Source: Diaporthe sp. PMI_573 (Eukaryota; Ascomycota; Sordariomycetes; Diaporthales; Diaporthaceae). Taken from it: a DNA stretch of 64,000 nt. Under the pieces are notes generated by a model. The model made no database searches. It saw only the letters and a list, made by a program, of their open reading frames with translations, and had not been told where the DNA came from. Position numbers and translations under genes: made by a program. Every line of letters begins with the position of its first letter. Within the stretch, counting starts at the first letter, position 1. Shown here one piece after another: positions 34,408 through 45,811 of the stretch. The DNA lies in assembly GCA_021399435.1 (NCBI GenBank), contig JAJTUP010000027.1:827553-891552 (forward strand), given 5' to 3'.

Positions 34408-34542
34408 ATGTCAGACGAAAGCTTCAAGATTCCTAACGACGAAGAAGAAGAGGGGATGAGAAAGGCAGCGGAGGCTTCCGCCAAACGCCGCGAGGAAGCA
34501 AAGCGCAGGAGAGAAGAAGAGGAACTGCGCCTCAAAGGATAG
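34408..34542 (+). CDS. Short highly charged ORF (possible 5' relic of a coiled-coil gene)
   Basis: ATG to TAG, 44 codons: MSDESFKIPNDEEEEG followed by Arg/Glu/Lys-rich helix (KRREEAKRRREEEELRLKG). The same frame continues beyond the TAG with plausible coding sequence interrupted by several stops to about 34740, which suggests a decayed longer gene. A zinc-ribbon-like coding stretch follows at 35080-35416. Not recognised. Confidence 0.3.
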   Translation: MSDESFKIPNDEEEEGMRKAAEASAKRREEAKRRREEEELRLKG

Positions 34543-35079
34543 CAAGAAGAAAGATGATATGATTTAGGGGCGACAGACGAGCTCGATCGATACTGCGGTT
34601 GGAGATATCACGTGGCTGCATAGGGTAACTAACTGCACGGCGAACAGGCCATGGGAGTGGAGCTTCAGTCCATTGAGGGCGATCAACGGTCCATTCCTAG
34701 TCCCTCCAGGAAACAGACAATGTCGAATCGCAAGTGGCAATGAACCAAATGTCTAAGCGACCTCCTCCATCGACATTAACTGACTAGGATTAGCACCATA
34801 GCATGGCATCAATTAAGAGCGGCGATTGTTCGTAAAATTTGATGGACCCTGCGATGAAGGATGTCCTCCTAATCCCCCCATGTACCAGACGACTTCTAGC
34901 TCTTTCGACATGGGCTCCCTGGTGTGCGCCCCTACGGCGAAGCCAGGCAAATGAAGTCTATACATGGCAGCACCCTTGATAAATAATGGGATGCCCCACA
35001 GAAAAGGTTGGAAGCAACATCGACAACAATTCCCGAACTGCCGACAAGAACATCGTCATTTATCGCGAACATATTGGAG

Positions 35080-35416
35080 ATGCCTGACAAATGCTCTACA
35101 TGTAACGGCTACGGCTCCAAGGACGGGGTTATCTGTGGTAATTGCGATGGATATGGCACTAAGTAGCGACCGTTGCGCGTGCTTTGGAACTCTCAAAACG
35201 CGTCATCCTTTAAAACGAAGACGATGTCGTCTAGTCCTAACGCTCCCCTAGTGCTGGCATTGGAAGGGAAATCGTAGTGAGGGATACAGGTGTGCAAAGT
35301 GCCAGCACCTCACATGTAACTTATGCACACCAGTTGATAGCTCTGGGAAGCCAGCAAAGACGAGCAATGGGGGAGTCAAAGATTCGACGCAGAGCCCAGG
35401 CACCTCCCGTTATTAA
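35080..35416 (+). CDS. Cys-rich zinc-ribbon-like coding segments (candidate small gene or relic)
   Basis: Segment 35080-35166 (ATG to TAG, 28 codons) contains two CxxCxGxG motifs, CSTCNGYG and CGNCDGYG, the DnaJ-type zinc-binding pattern. Segment 35252-35416 follows a good acceptor (CCTAACGCTCCCCTAG) and reads CWHWKGNRSEGYRCAKCQHL followed by TCNLCTPVD, giving three more Cys pairs. The two could be exons of one small Cys-rich protein, but no donor joins both without losing the second motif, so the model is unresolved. Not recognised. Confidence 0.35.
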
Positions 35417-35579
35417 TTTACTGGGATCTTTATTGCGTGGTCATACGAAACGGATCAGTAGAACGGACGGGATGTCATGGTCATTGGCTTGATATGTACT
35501 GCTACTATCTGACACGGGCTGAAGGTGTGGCCGCCCTGAAGCGACCTAGTTGCATTGCCAACAACAGCTGCGGATCAGA

Positions 35580-36643
35580 CATTATGTGGCAGGAAGAGGG
35601 ATGAGCCAGGTCTGGGCCTTACCAGAATCTGCATAACCTTGTGCACAGTCGAGGAGCTCTTGATCGCGGCTCATGGGCTCACCAACGAGGATCCGCTGGG
35701 AGATGCGCAGTACCAGTTTGGAGCACAGAGTCAGCACGTCAACAGTAGACCAATCTGGATGTTACATTCTCAGTTATCTTCTACCAGAAGGCATCCAATC
35801 GCTCAATAACAGAGCATCCTGGAAAGCAGACAGCAAATCAGAACATACCGTTGCATTCAGGAACGTCGTGGTCTAACGAGTACCGAAGCTCTTCGGCAAG
35901 TCCATCTAGGCCCTTGACGTAGTTCGGGGCGAGCACATCCTTGAGATGCCTGATTAGGGACGTCTCGTGATAGTCTCTACAAACACACATTTAAATGTCA
36001 GACATGGTTGTGACTTACGCGTAGAGATCGTGAGCCCAGGTCACTTTTGTTGAGCAAGGCAAAAGGTCCATGACTGCTGCCCCACATCTGGATTGTGAGA
36101 AAACCAAATTTCATGTGTAAGCAAGTGCTGAAGGCTCGATGGTTGGAGTTGTTGTTCAACGTAGAGCCTTTGCTTACCGTGACCAGAGCATCTGTATGGC
36201 TCAGTCTCTCTGCTGGGAGGGACTGCAAATCCCCAAGGTAACGTTGCGAGACCACTAGCTAATCGGCATCATGTGTCGTGATTTTGAACATAGAGTTCTT
36301 CCACTAACATACAAATCATACCAGATCCTATCAGCGAGGCTCCCACAATTCTGTGAATTTTCGAACTCTTGACCCAAAATGGAAGTAATTCAAAACTGAC
36401 CCTATTATATCCCTCCTCCATTATCTTCAGCCCTTGCGTCACAAAGCGTATGCGAGCCAAGAGTTTAGGCTCAAGTGGGGAGCGAAAACCAACGAAGGGA
36501 GCTTTGGGACCGCCAGACTCAGACACCCAGGACGACATCGTCCAAATCAAGACGAGTGCCAGGAGGATCCAGGCCCATTGGAGCTGGTCGAAATGGTCCA
36601 GCTGGAGTCCCAAGCCTCGGTATAGAACTTGTTCAAAAGCCAT
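35580..36643 (-). pseudogene. Truncated cytochrome P450 (N-terminal half only)
   Basis: Exon 1 (36643-36401) carries a membrane anchor (WAWILLALVLIWTMSSWV) and the proline-rich hinge leading to GFRSPLEPKLLARIRFV. Further exons follow toward lower coordinates: MFKITTHDAD, VVSQRYLGDLQSLPAERLSH, NKSDLGSRSLR, YHETSLIRHLKDVLAPNYV and LTLCSKLVLRISQRILVGE, in the order of a fungal CYP. An in-frame TAG at 36261-36259 sits where Trp is common. After the GEPMSRDQELLDCAQGYADS segment the P450 signal ends; the I-helix, ExxR and haem-cysteine regions are missing. It is therefore a broken copy. Confidence 0.8.
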
Positions 36644-37808
36644 TGTGGATTTGGATAAAGTGTAGGAATGAGTTTGTGCTCGCTTGATATTGTTAAAAGG
36701 AAGAATGCTGTGAAAATACTAGAATGGAAGAGAGGAAGGAAGCAGGAGAAGAGAAGAGGAAGAGAACAATCTCTCGAGCTATACCAGAGCGAGTGCCGAG
36801 TTACACACAATGAAATGATATCACGTTTTCCGTTTCCCAACAAAGTAGCGAGCCCATTCAATCGCAATTCGGGATGCTGGAAATACACCGAACTTCATAA
36901 TCAGCCCGAAGGAGAAGACAAAGGGAACACCAAGAGAGGAGGAAGAGGAGTAGGCCCACGCCGAGTGGCAGACAGATACCTGCGTGGGACACGAACGCTG
37001 CATGACGTGTTATATGGTCACCACATGGCGTACGTGTAATAAGGCGCAGTGGGGACCTGTTCCACCACCGCAAGTCTCGCATCTCTCATTTCCCCTGCCA
37101 ATACCAGATACCGATGGCAGACAGTCTGCAGCCAATGACGCGTGTAGAAAAGATCACAGGCAAGTTCAGGTTCCGACCCCCCACCCTTTGACAGTGGCAC
37201 GGCTATGTACCTAGGCATGTATATCTCGGACATTCCCTAGGCCCCGCATGTGCGGGGCGTGTGATAGCCGCCTCGTTGTTCCGCCGGCGTATCATGGACC
37301 TACAGACAAATGTACCAAGTTGTACATTCACTTTGTAATGGATCATATATCACTTTATTTCCAGGGAAAAAAAGGGTGCCGTAGTGGCAGCCCTTCCATA
37401 ACTGGGCTGCGAAGACAGGAAGGGGAATGCACCGTCAACTGGAGATCATCCCGACCGTCCATTTCACCCGCCTCTTTCTCGGCATATTTATTCAATTCGG
37501 CTCAAGCATCTTTTTGTTTCAGGTGAGACAAACCGATTGCCAGAACAAGGTCGAGGACTATGATCGACCTCTTGCTAGTGGAACAGCCAAGCTTTACTTC
37601 CGGGATCGAATGCAGAGATCACTGATGACGGCCTTGTATATTGTTTATCCCTCCAGAAGGCCTCGGGAAGGGCCGAAGAGAGGGGGTGTGTGCGGGTCTG
37701 CGGATTAGTTTTGTCTCCAGAGTCGACCTTCACCACAACGGCGTTACAGGGACCGATCTAGCGACCCAGTAGCTTTCAGAGGTTCAGAATAATAAGCATG
37801 GAAATTAC
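36644..37808. other. Intergenic DNA before the LTR retrotransposon
   Basis: Promoter side of the P450 relic, then 1 kb without a supported gene, up to the ATGTG target duplication at 37809-37813. Confidence 0.45.
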
Positions 37809-37813
37809 ATGTG

Positions 37814-38021
37814 TGTTGAATGGCCTTTGCCATATGGCGTAATGTACGTACGTACGTGTCTGTGCAATTGGTTCTGAATTCGTTGATGTCTGTCTAAACT
37901 ATGAAATAAGCGGGAAAGTTCGCACGCAGACCTAAGAGGTCTGCATGCACTCCCTTGCCTGCTTACTCATCCTCCCTAGCCAATATGGCTATGTGCGATC
38001 AGCCTTAGTGCTATTCCAATA
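37814..38021 (-). repeat. LTR of the copia element, left copy (3' LTR in element orientation)
   Basis: 208 bp. Compared with the right copy I count 12 differences, all transitions. It contains the perfect inverted repeat GCAGACCTAAGAGGTCTGC. Confidence 0.9.
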
Positions 38022-38559
38022 CTGGGGGTCTTTTGTTTTCTGATCGCACACTCCCTTTAGGCCGGTCGAGCAAGTTGAATTGCTCGTACGCCCTTTTCCC
38101 ATAATAAATGAAATCACCCTGCCTAGATAGGTTGTACTGCCATGGTTTTAGTAGGCGTGTAGTATAAGTGAACCCCTAATTGGTGGTCTACATTAAGTGC
38201 CTTTCGTACTAACTTTTTCAACCTTCTTTTCAGCACCCTTTCTGACCTGCTTTCCAACTACTTTTTCTCATAACTTTCATCATACTAGCTAGAAGGCTAG
38301 AAGGAACTATTGCCTATAACTTACTTGTATGAGTGAGCCTTTTTCCCAGTTAGTTAAGATGGTCTATATACAGCGCCCTTCTGGTGCCAGCATAAAAACC
38401 TCATGCCTTTTGCCTTTTGCTTCAACCTTCCCTCTTCCTCTTCTCTATTACACGATACTCTCTCTCTCTCTCTTATACATATATACATATACCTTGTATG
38501 TTGTGCGATCTAAAACATCTTCAAAACTTACCCCCCATTGTTACTAAATCTTTTGCACG

Positions 38560-38841
38560 ATGTCTGATTATAGTTCTTTGCGCGGCCCTCACGGGTTGCC
38601 TCTCTCTCTGTATACTTCGCCTATGCCTATATCTGCCGTTATAGTACCTGTCCCTACTCCACAGGTAGGCCCTGCCCAGTCTTCTCTCGCACCTCTCTTC
38701 AATACTTTAACGTATGTTTCTAGTCTGACTACAAGCTGTTGGATTATAATCCTCCTAATTAGTTACTTTCTAAATTATACTTTCCTGGCCTCCCTCATTA
38801 TCAATATCTATACAACCCTTTTCCTACTATTATTCCTACTT
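38560..38841 (+). CDS. Plus-strand ORF inside the LTR element, opposite to the polyprotein
   Basis: A frame of 94 codons (MSDYSSLRGPHGLPLSLYTS...) follows a 5' region with a CT-rich tract (about 38455-38485) and an ATAAAAA-type box, like a pol II leader. The first 50 residues look coding-like; the last 40 are hydrophobic because the DNA becomes AT-rich. Downstream plus-strand sequence to about 39450 keeps fragments with a nucleic-acid-binding look (an RGG/SG-rich stretch, then NSLDNSSLGPSYSLVTLEG). This may be an extra antisense gene carried by the element or part of a nested element. Not recognised. Confidence 0.35.
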
Positions 38842-39489
38842 TAACATTTTTAAAGGACGCTAAGTATACAATTACTATACTCCCCTTACATAACATTTAA
38901 ATACTATGTAATATTAATATACAGCTAATCAACATTATTACCTACATTATTTGTTATCTAAGCTACTACTATACGATCCTAATTCAGTCGCGCAGTTAGG
39001 ATAGCAATTAATACACTAAATGCTTACATAGTTTGCCTAATACACGCCAGTTTAAGGAGTATTTTTAGCTACCTGGATTTTAGGGGGGTGCTTGTACAGG
39101 TTATATCTAGCAATTACAGGGTCACCAGTACCCTCATTATGAGAACTACTAGCCACATAGAGCCTATACTTATAGAGGAGGTTGTAGAGGTTGTAGTAGC
39201 TATAGTAGTGGAAACAGTCTAGACAATAGTAGCCTAGGACCCTCTTATAGCCTAGTAACCTTAGAGGGCATCAAGCAGGAGATTAAGTAGGAGGATATAG
39301 GTTCTATAATTAATTTATATACCTTTAGACATATAGTTGAGTAGGCATATCCTAAGTCTTAGGTTTATACAATAATTTTCCTATACACTATAACCAAAAT
39401 TTAATTCTCCTCTCACCACCTTTTCTTTATACAAATACTCCCTAGTAATTATGAAAAGTTTCCTGTTATATAGTTGCTAAATCCTATAG

Positions 39490-39690
39490 CTAGCCCTATA
39501 CGATCCCCTTAAGTCCTAGGTATAGCCTTTAAGGTCCATCGTATAGCCTAAGATATCCTAGTTCTATCCTAAAGGGTCCTAATTATATCCTAAGTTATCC
39601 TAGCTATATCCTTATATATCCTAGGTCTGTCCTGAGCCTATCCTGGCTATATCCTTTATATATCCTAAGCCTGTCTCCCTTCAGTCCTCA
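39490..39690. repeat. Degenerate short-unit repeats (TATCCTAGCTATATCC-like)
   Basis: About ten imperfect copies of a 15-25 bp unit built on TATCCTA / CTATATCC, in the AT-rich 3' part of the LTR element. Units differ mainly by C/T and G/A. Confidence 0.55.
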
Positions 39691-39811
39691 AGTTTTCATA
39701 TAGCTATCCTGTAGCCTTTTCTTCTTATCCTTATACCCTCTAGTTAAGCACCTCTTCCCTTATTCCTCCTTATAATTATACCTTCCTCTTCTTTTAGTAG
39801 AGATGGTAAGG

Positions 39812-39892
39812 GTATTAACTAATCACATAGTCTAGTCAGGAGGATACTAGCTTTTTAGCTAGAGACCTAGGTTTAATCCCTAGTATAACTCT
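39812..39892 (+). tRNA. tRNA-Glu-like pseudogene or tRNA-derived segment
   Basis: A box-like TAGTCTAGTCAGG, an anticodon-arm-like CTAGC/GCTAG hairpin, and a perfect T-arm (CTAGG, loop TTTAATC, CCTAG) with the B box altered from GGTTCGAATCC to GGTTTAATCC. The order and spacing match a tRNA, and the D-arm resembles tRNA-Glu. No clear acceptor stem is seen, and the B-box changes fit C-to-T decay, so it should be inactive. Confidence 0.35.
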
Positions 39893-39929
39893 ATACCTGA
39901 ATCATTTCTATCTTTTTACCCTTATTCCT

Positions 39930-42900
39930 TCTAGCTAAGGTACTCTATATATACCTCTATCCTAACCTTTAAAGTATTTGTTAAGATTAGCTTTTCCAAT
40001 ACTCCATTTAGTACCTTCTTTGTATAAGCATCAGCTGGGTTGTCTTTCTTATTAATCTACCATACTTTAGAAATTTCTTTCTTTTTATATACTTCCCTTA
40101 GTAACATGATGTCAATTATCAGTCTCTTCTTATCTATTATACCTAGCCTAACCAGACAGTTATACAGTAATCTTAAATCTATATAGATAATAACTAGAAT
40201 TCTTAGTATTTCTAGACAGCTTATAATCTAATTAAGTATTATACTAAGTACTATGCTACTATCAAATCTAGTTATTATCCCATATAGCTTACTTACTAGT
40301 ATACTTTAGGTTACTCTTTTATACTTAGTTGAGCTCTAATAGATAATGTTTCCATAGATTTTAAAGTCCTCTCTTATATAGCTAGTCTCTATTACTAGTA
40401 TAATAATAAATCCTAGTTATAAGCTAAGATCTATATTGTTAGCAAAAGATCTATCTGTGAAAACATAGAGCTTTGTATGCTCTAGGTTAAGTGGAATAAA
40501 TGTAATCCCTCTCTCAGGGTTTTCCATCTACTACTTGATTTATATATTAAGTACCTCTATATCTTTCTTCTCTAGGTCTTTAATCTAGGCTGCTGAGGAT
40601 AGGTTGTATGCTGCTTCTGGTTGATATATTAAAGCAATATATGTACCCCTTGCACGTTGTATAATATACTATTAGGGTATATCTTTAGCCTCTAGGTTGA
40701 TTGGGACTAGATTTGCTACTTGGCCCTTCTGTATAAAGGTAATGTTATCCTTATTAAACTTAATCTTCCCTCTATTAAACTTAATTAGCTGTTTTAGACC
40801 TAGGGTTTGCTTATCCTTTGCATAGAACTTTTTGTTATGTAGTTCCTCTTCTTTCTTTCTAGAGAACTAGGTAGTTGTAAAGCTAAAGGTATCATCTATC
40901 TACATCCTAGTAATTCCAAAGTTGTGTGGTCTATTTATAGTAAACAATAGGCATGGATTATATGTTAAGACCTTTATCCCTAAAACTTTAGTATGGTATA
41001 AATAATATGTCTTGTACTAGTGTAGACCTGACTCTGCTAGTCTATATAATGGCTTCTGAATTAGGAGTATGGTTCCTGGTGGGTATTGATCGCGCAGCTC
41101 TACTGGCAGCTCTGCTAGAATAGTACAAGTGAGGGGGTCGTGTGATTAGGTGTAGGCTTGTGTGATGTCCCTCAACTCTTCTTGGTAGTAAAAGTATAGT
41201 ATAAGAGTTAGTCCTAGTGCAAGGATGAGTCTCTAGCTCATCCTTTGGATAGTAGGAGCTTGGGTCAGGATTACCTCCTTCTCTAAATCTCTATACCCTT
41301 GTACAATAAGTCTAGATTTCTCCATTAGTTTAATTAACCTATTCTTCACCTCTCGTACCATCCTTATCTTAAAGATCCAAAGTCTATTGTATTGGTTTGC
41401 ATTGTACCAAATGAATTTAAAGACATCTTTACTAGCTAGTGTGTTTATTTCTAGTGTATCTGATTCCTCAAATGGTTTTCCAGGAGCTGTAATGACATTA
41501 TCTTGGTATAGTTTAACTACCAAATTGTACGAGTCTTTCTCCTTCTGGGTGAGGAAAATACTCGGCAACTACTACATGTACATAACAAATATTAGTCGTA
41601 CAGTAGCCTTGCAGGGGCATCCTCTTCTCCTTAGTTAAATAGCTTGTATGGTAGCCTTCCTTGGTTATCCCCTTTTCCTTAGCTAGAGTTATTCTCGTAT
41701 AATAGGCTAAGGGGTATCTAATTCATCTTAGGGTATAGCTTCTACTATATAGTAATATAGCTTAATATATGTTGCCCGTATTTAAATTGGTCCATTTATT
41801 ATTCTAAAGGTTGGTGGATCGAATGGGAGTCAGGTAGCAGTAAGGTGCACTGAGGTCTTGTTGGGACGCTTGAGAATGGTTTGGACAACTTTGCATTGAA
41901 TTTGAGTGGGCTTCTGTCAGCCCTCCTCACAGTCCCTCCGACATGACCTCAACCCTGGGCACGCTGCGGTTGGCTCTGGTGCAGGAATGGAGGGGCCGGA
42001 AAATTCGGCCCTCAGACCCACCATCTTTGGCTTCAAACAGCCAGCCAACCCTAACCCTGACAGTAACCAAACTAAATACAGATAAACTTCAGAAATCAGG
42101 CTATCTAACAAACTAGGTTACATGCTTTTTGGGTAAGAAATAAGGGGAATGCAGAGGTTCGAAGTTAGGGTCTTAAAACAGCCCAAAAAATCGGCTCACG
42201 GCCACCAAACTCATCTCCCAGCGCGCACGCCACTAGCAAAAAGTCTAGGGTAACTCCTTCCGTGAAGTCTAGGGTAACTCCCTACGTGCAGCGCCCACAC
42301 CTAAATGAGCGTTTCCGTTTAACAATTATACCTACTGTGATTATATATCTCTTGATACTATCGACTTTATATAGTCCCTTCTACCCCTTGTTTTCTCTCT
42401 AGATTAGGACGTCGCTCTAAATTAGTAGAGATAGGGTAGATTAGAGGTTTGGGCTATTTCTAGTATTGATTGTATAGTTGACTTCTACCTTGGCTCGGAT
42501 TGTATATAGCATCTTTATTGCTTTCTAAACTACTAGTACTTATCGTGCAATATCTAGTAAAGGTAGTAAATCCTGTAATATCTATAGGTATGTTCTAAAA
42601 ACTAGGAGTATTGATACAATACTATTTAGTCCTATAGTATTGTTTAGTACCTTTACGGCTATCTGTAGGAGTGTTTCATTATCCATACAGTAGCTAATCT
42701 TAGCCTTTAGAATCTTAAAAACTCTTCTTAGGGGGCTATACAAGTGTTCAACCTTGCCTAAAGCCTAGTATACTTCTATAAGTATTTCTTTACACATAAT
42801 TTTTATAATCTTTACATTGTTCCAAAATTCCTCTAAAGTAAAGTTGGTTCCTAGATCATGTATGATGTGGTCTAGTAGACTAATGTATGTATAGATCTAG

Positions 42901-45461
42901 TACTTATAGAGTGTATTCTAGGTATCTTATATAGAAAGAGAGCTAAGAAATATAGCTACTTAAAAGCTTATATCTAAGTTAATTATATAAAGTATATTCC
43001 TTTTACCTAGGTATATAATGTTAATAACTACTTTGTAGTTAAAGTAGCTTTTATCTTTAATTAAGAACTTAAATCTCCTTAGTGATGGATCGTGTAGTTA
43101 GCAGAAGTAGTAGAACTTTTAAATCTTCTCCAGAATTGCCTCTTTAACCTCATTATACCTTACATTTCTTAATAGCTTGTATAGCCTGTCTATACGAGGG
43201 TGCCCAAATTATCTATAGAGTCTCCTAAGCTGTGGCTCTATAAGGAATACCCTAGCCTCTATACGGCTTGTATTAAAGAATATATGTCCCTATTTCCTAA
43301 CTACCAGGATTATTATATTCCTTTATATAATAACGTCTAATAGGTTATTAAAGTAGGCTTTTAGCCTATCTGTATTATATAGGGAGAATAGAAAAGGGGT
43401 TGATATATCTAGGATATAGTATATAATACTTTCTAGTTGGTTTACAACCTTGATTATACTAACTACTAAGATAGCGTTACTATTACTAAATTTGACTTTG
43501 GCTATATCTATACCCCATTTAATCTTTATACCTAGGTTTTCTTATATATAGGCTAATGCTTGTAGTATCCCTATTATAGAGAACTTGGCAGCTCCTGTAT
43601 CCTAGAGCTCTCCCTAATACTTTATACTATATAGGTTATACAGTATAAATTAGCTTGCCTTAATTACTTTTAGGGCTGTGTAGATGTCCTCCCCAGTTAT
43701 GTGGTGGTTGAATACAAAATCTACTAGATTTTATTAGGAAATAGCCTTATTATCTATATCTTATAGATTAAATAGTAAGTCTTCTACTTTATATAGTAGA
43801 TCCTCCCCTTTATACTCAAGCAAGTAGGTAGTAAACTTCTCTTCTTCTAGGATAGGTTCTTACTTAAAGTCTTTATATACCTGGAGGTATTGTTTTTATA
43901 CGTCTATCCTTTCCTTATCTATATAGTTTATAAACTAACACCCTTCTTTCTTATATATAAAGCATTTCATTGCTTTAGCTATTATATAGTATAGTCTAAA
44001 GGGTTGTTATATAGGCTAACTTTAGGTTGTTCTTAGCCTAAAGGGAATTTATAATAAAGATTGGTAGATGTTTGGCTAAAAAGGGGTTTGTGGTGTAGAT
44101 TGGTGGTTATACAAAGTTCTCTAGCAGTCCTTAAAGTTCGAGCTGTACTGTCTATCTACAAAATTAATTCCAGCCTCTTTATATAATATAAATTGTTAAA
44201 TAGAGTTTCTTTCCATAGCTACTTGTAGAGCTGCACGAAGATCTATAAATAAGGCCTTACATATAGGTTTCTGGTTTATTATAGCTGGTTCTAACTCTAG
44301 TACTACGCGGTATGCTCTAACAACTATTATGCGTAGCGTGATTTTACCCTGGTACCCCTCTTCTAGAGCTTGTTATACAAGCTATAGTTTATCTAAGAGG
44401 GTTTCCAAAACCTCTAATAAGGTCTTGTCTAGGTTTTCTTTCCTTACTTATATAAATAACAAGGTTATCCAGTCTACCCAGTACTAGCTATGGTTTATTA
44501 TAGTGTTAAAGTATGTATCCATAAGGTTATATACTTTATCCTACCTCTTGTCTAGCCTAATGTAGTATATATAGAAGTCTTCTATACAACTAGAGAGGAT
44601 GTCTAGAAAAACTACATAGTATTAATCTTTAGTGATTTACAGTTATCTACAATAACTAATAAAGATCCGTACCTTGTTATACAGTAGGTTATAAGGCTTA
44701 CTAGTATAGTTCCTATCTTTTCTCTACCCCTTCTAGAAGGTAGATACTTATTAAGGGTCTATTAGCCTGTTGTGGACGATTTGAGTTAGAGGTAGGTTGT
44801 ATAATACATTATCCATATAGACTAAATGTACTGTGAGCACCATACTATGCTATTATAGAAAGTTACCCACCTTTTACATATATCTGGTACCCAAAGGTGC
44901 TTGTTATACAGGTTATATCTTAACCGTAGGTATTCGTTAGTTTCTCGTTATCTTGTATAATTAAACTCTTAGGGGTAGTGGTTTGATTATCTATCGTATA
45001 TAGGCTGGTTCTAGTACTTGCAGTAAGTAGTTTTCTACTACCTTCTCGGCTTCAATAAGTTATAGAATCTAACTAGTATAGGGACCCTTTAATGTTGGAA
45101 TTCCTCTTACCTCAAGGAGATTTAGAAGTACTTTCTTAAATATACATTCTACTTTATTAAATTAATAGAAAGTCCACTTTTTAAAGTCGTTAACTAGAGA
45201 CTCTAGTATATTAGCTTTACTTAGGTCTAGATAAATAATATTTATTATAACCTATACAAAGTATGTAGTAAGCTAGGTGTTGTTTAGTGGGGTATCTAGG
45301 TTAATATCTAGGTCCCAGTACCTTAGATTTGTTATACTTCGCCATATTTTTAGTAGTATTATACTTCCTTTACTCATCTCTTTATATATTGCTTGGTTCC
45401 GGCTACTTAAGCCTGCTACTATAGCTAAAGCTGATGGTTCTGGTATATTAGAGAATGACAT
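39930..45461 (-). pseudogene. Degenerate copia gag-pol polyprotein
   Basis: The minus strand starts at 45461 with a gag-like frame (MSFSNIPEPSALAIVAGLSS). Near 43960 a degenerate zinc knuckle reads CFIYKKEGC. The integrase region lies at about 42300-43700 and has no long open frame. RT begins near 41568. Toward lower coordinates the frame, with many stops, still shows RPHNFGITRM then DDTF, the copia-type catalytic strand, and ends near 39930 with the RNase H tail (KKDNPADAYTKKVLNGVLEK). Many stops are TAG where the family has Gln or Trp, as expected from C-to-T changes. No function remains. Confidence 0.8.
41810..42310. other. GC-richer island inside the AT-rich LTR element
   Basis: About 500 bp with normal base composition lie between the integrase and RT regions of an otherwise AT-rich element. 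They include a direct repeat of AGTCTAGGGTAACTCC (about 42241-42256 and 42266-42281) and GGTTCGAAGTTAGGG. No long frame or family is recognised. It could be a later insertion or the unmutated IN-RT linker. Confidence 0.5.
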
Positions 45462-45811
45462 CTTGTATAGTGTTTTCCGGGTTGTTTACAAGGTGTCCTC
45501 TTTATCGTACATTAGTATATACTGCTTCTTCCTAGTCGTATAAGGTCTTGGCTACAGATATATTCTATCTGGCATTTAATATAGTAGTCTTGATTTGTGT
45601 GATTTTAAGAAGATTTTGTCTTCTAGAGGTATTCTCTTCCTTCCTGACTAGCAGGGAGGTCGAGATAACCTCTAGGCTCTTAGCACGAGCATATAATTCT
45701 AGTTACTTCTACGTCCCGTCTAGCATTCTGTAGCTACAACTATGGAGTTATACCGGTACTTGTCTCTTTACTCTTGCTAATCTATGATTACACCAAGCAA
45801 TTACTAATCAG

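Noticed and set aside
42046..42060. CCCTAACCCT resembling telomere repeat
   Set aside because: Only about two units, inside the LTR element; not a telomere or a clear interstitial array.
41917..42111. Minus-strand 64-codon frame in the GC-rich island
   Set aside because: No family features; length is expected by chance at this composition.
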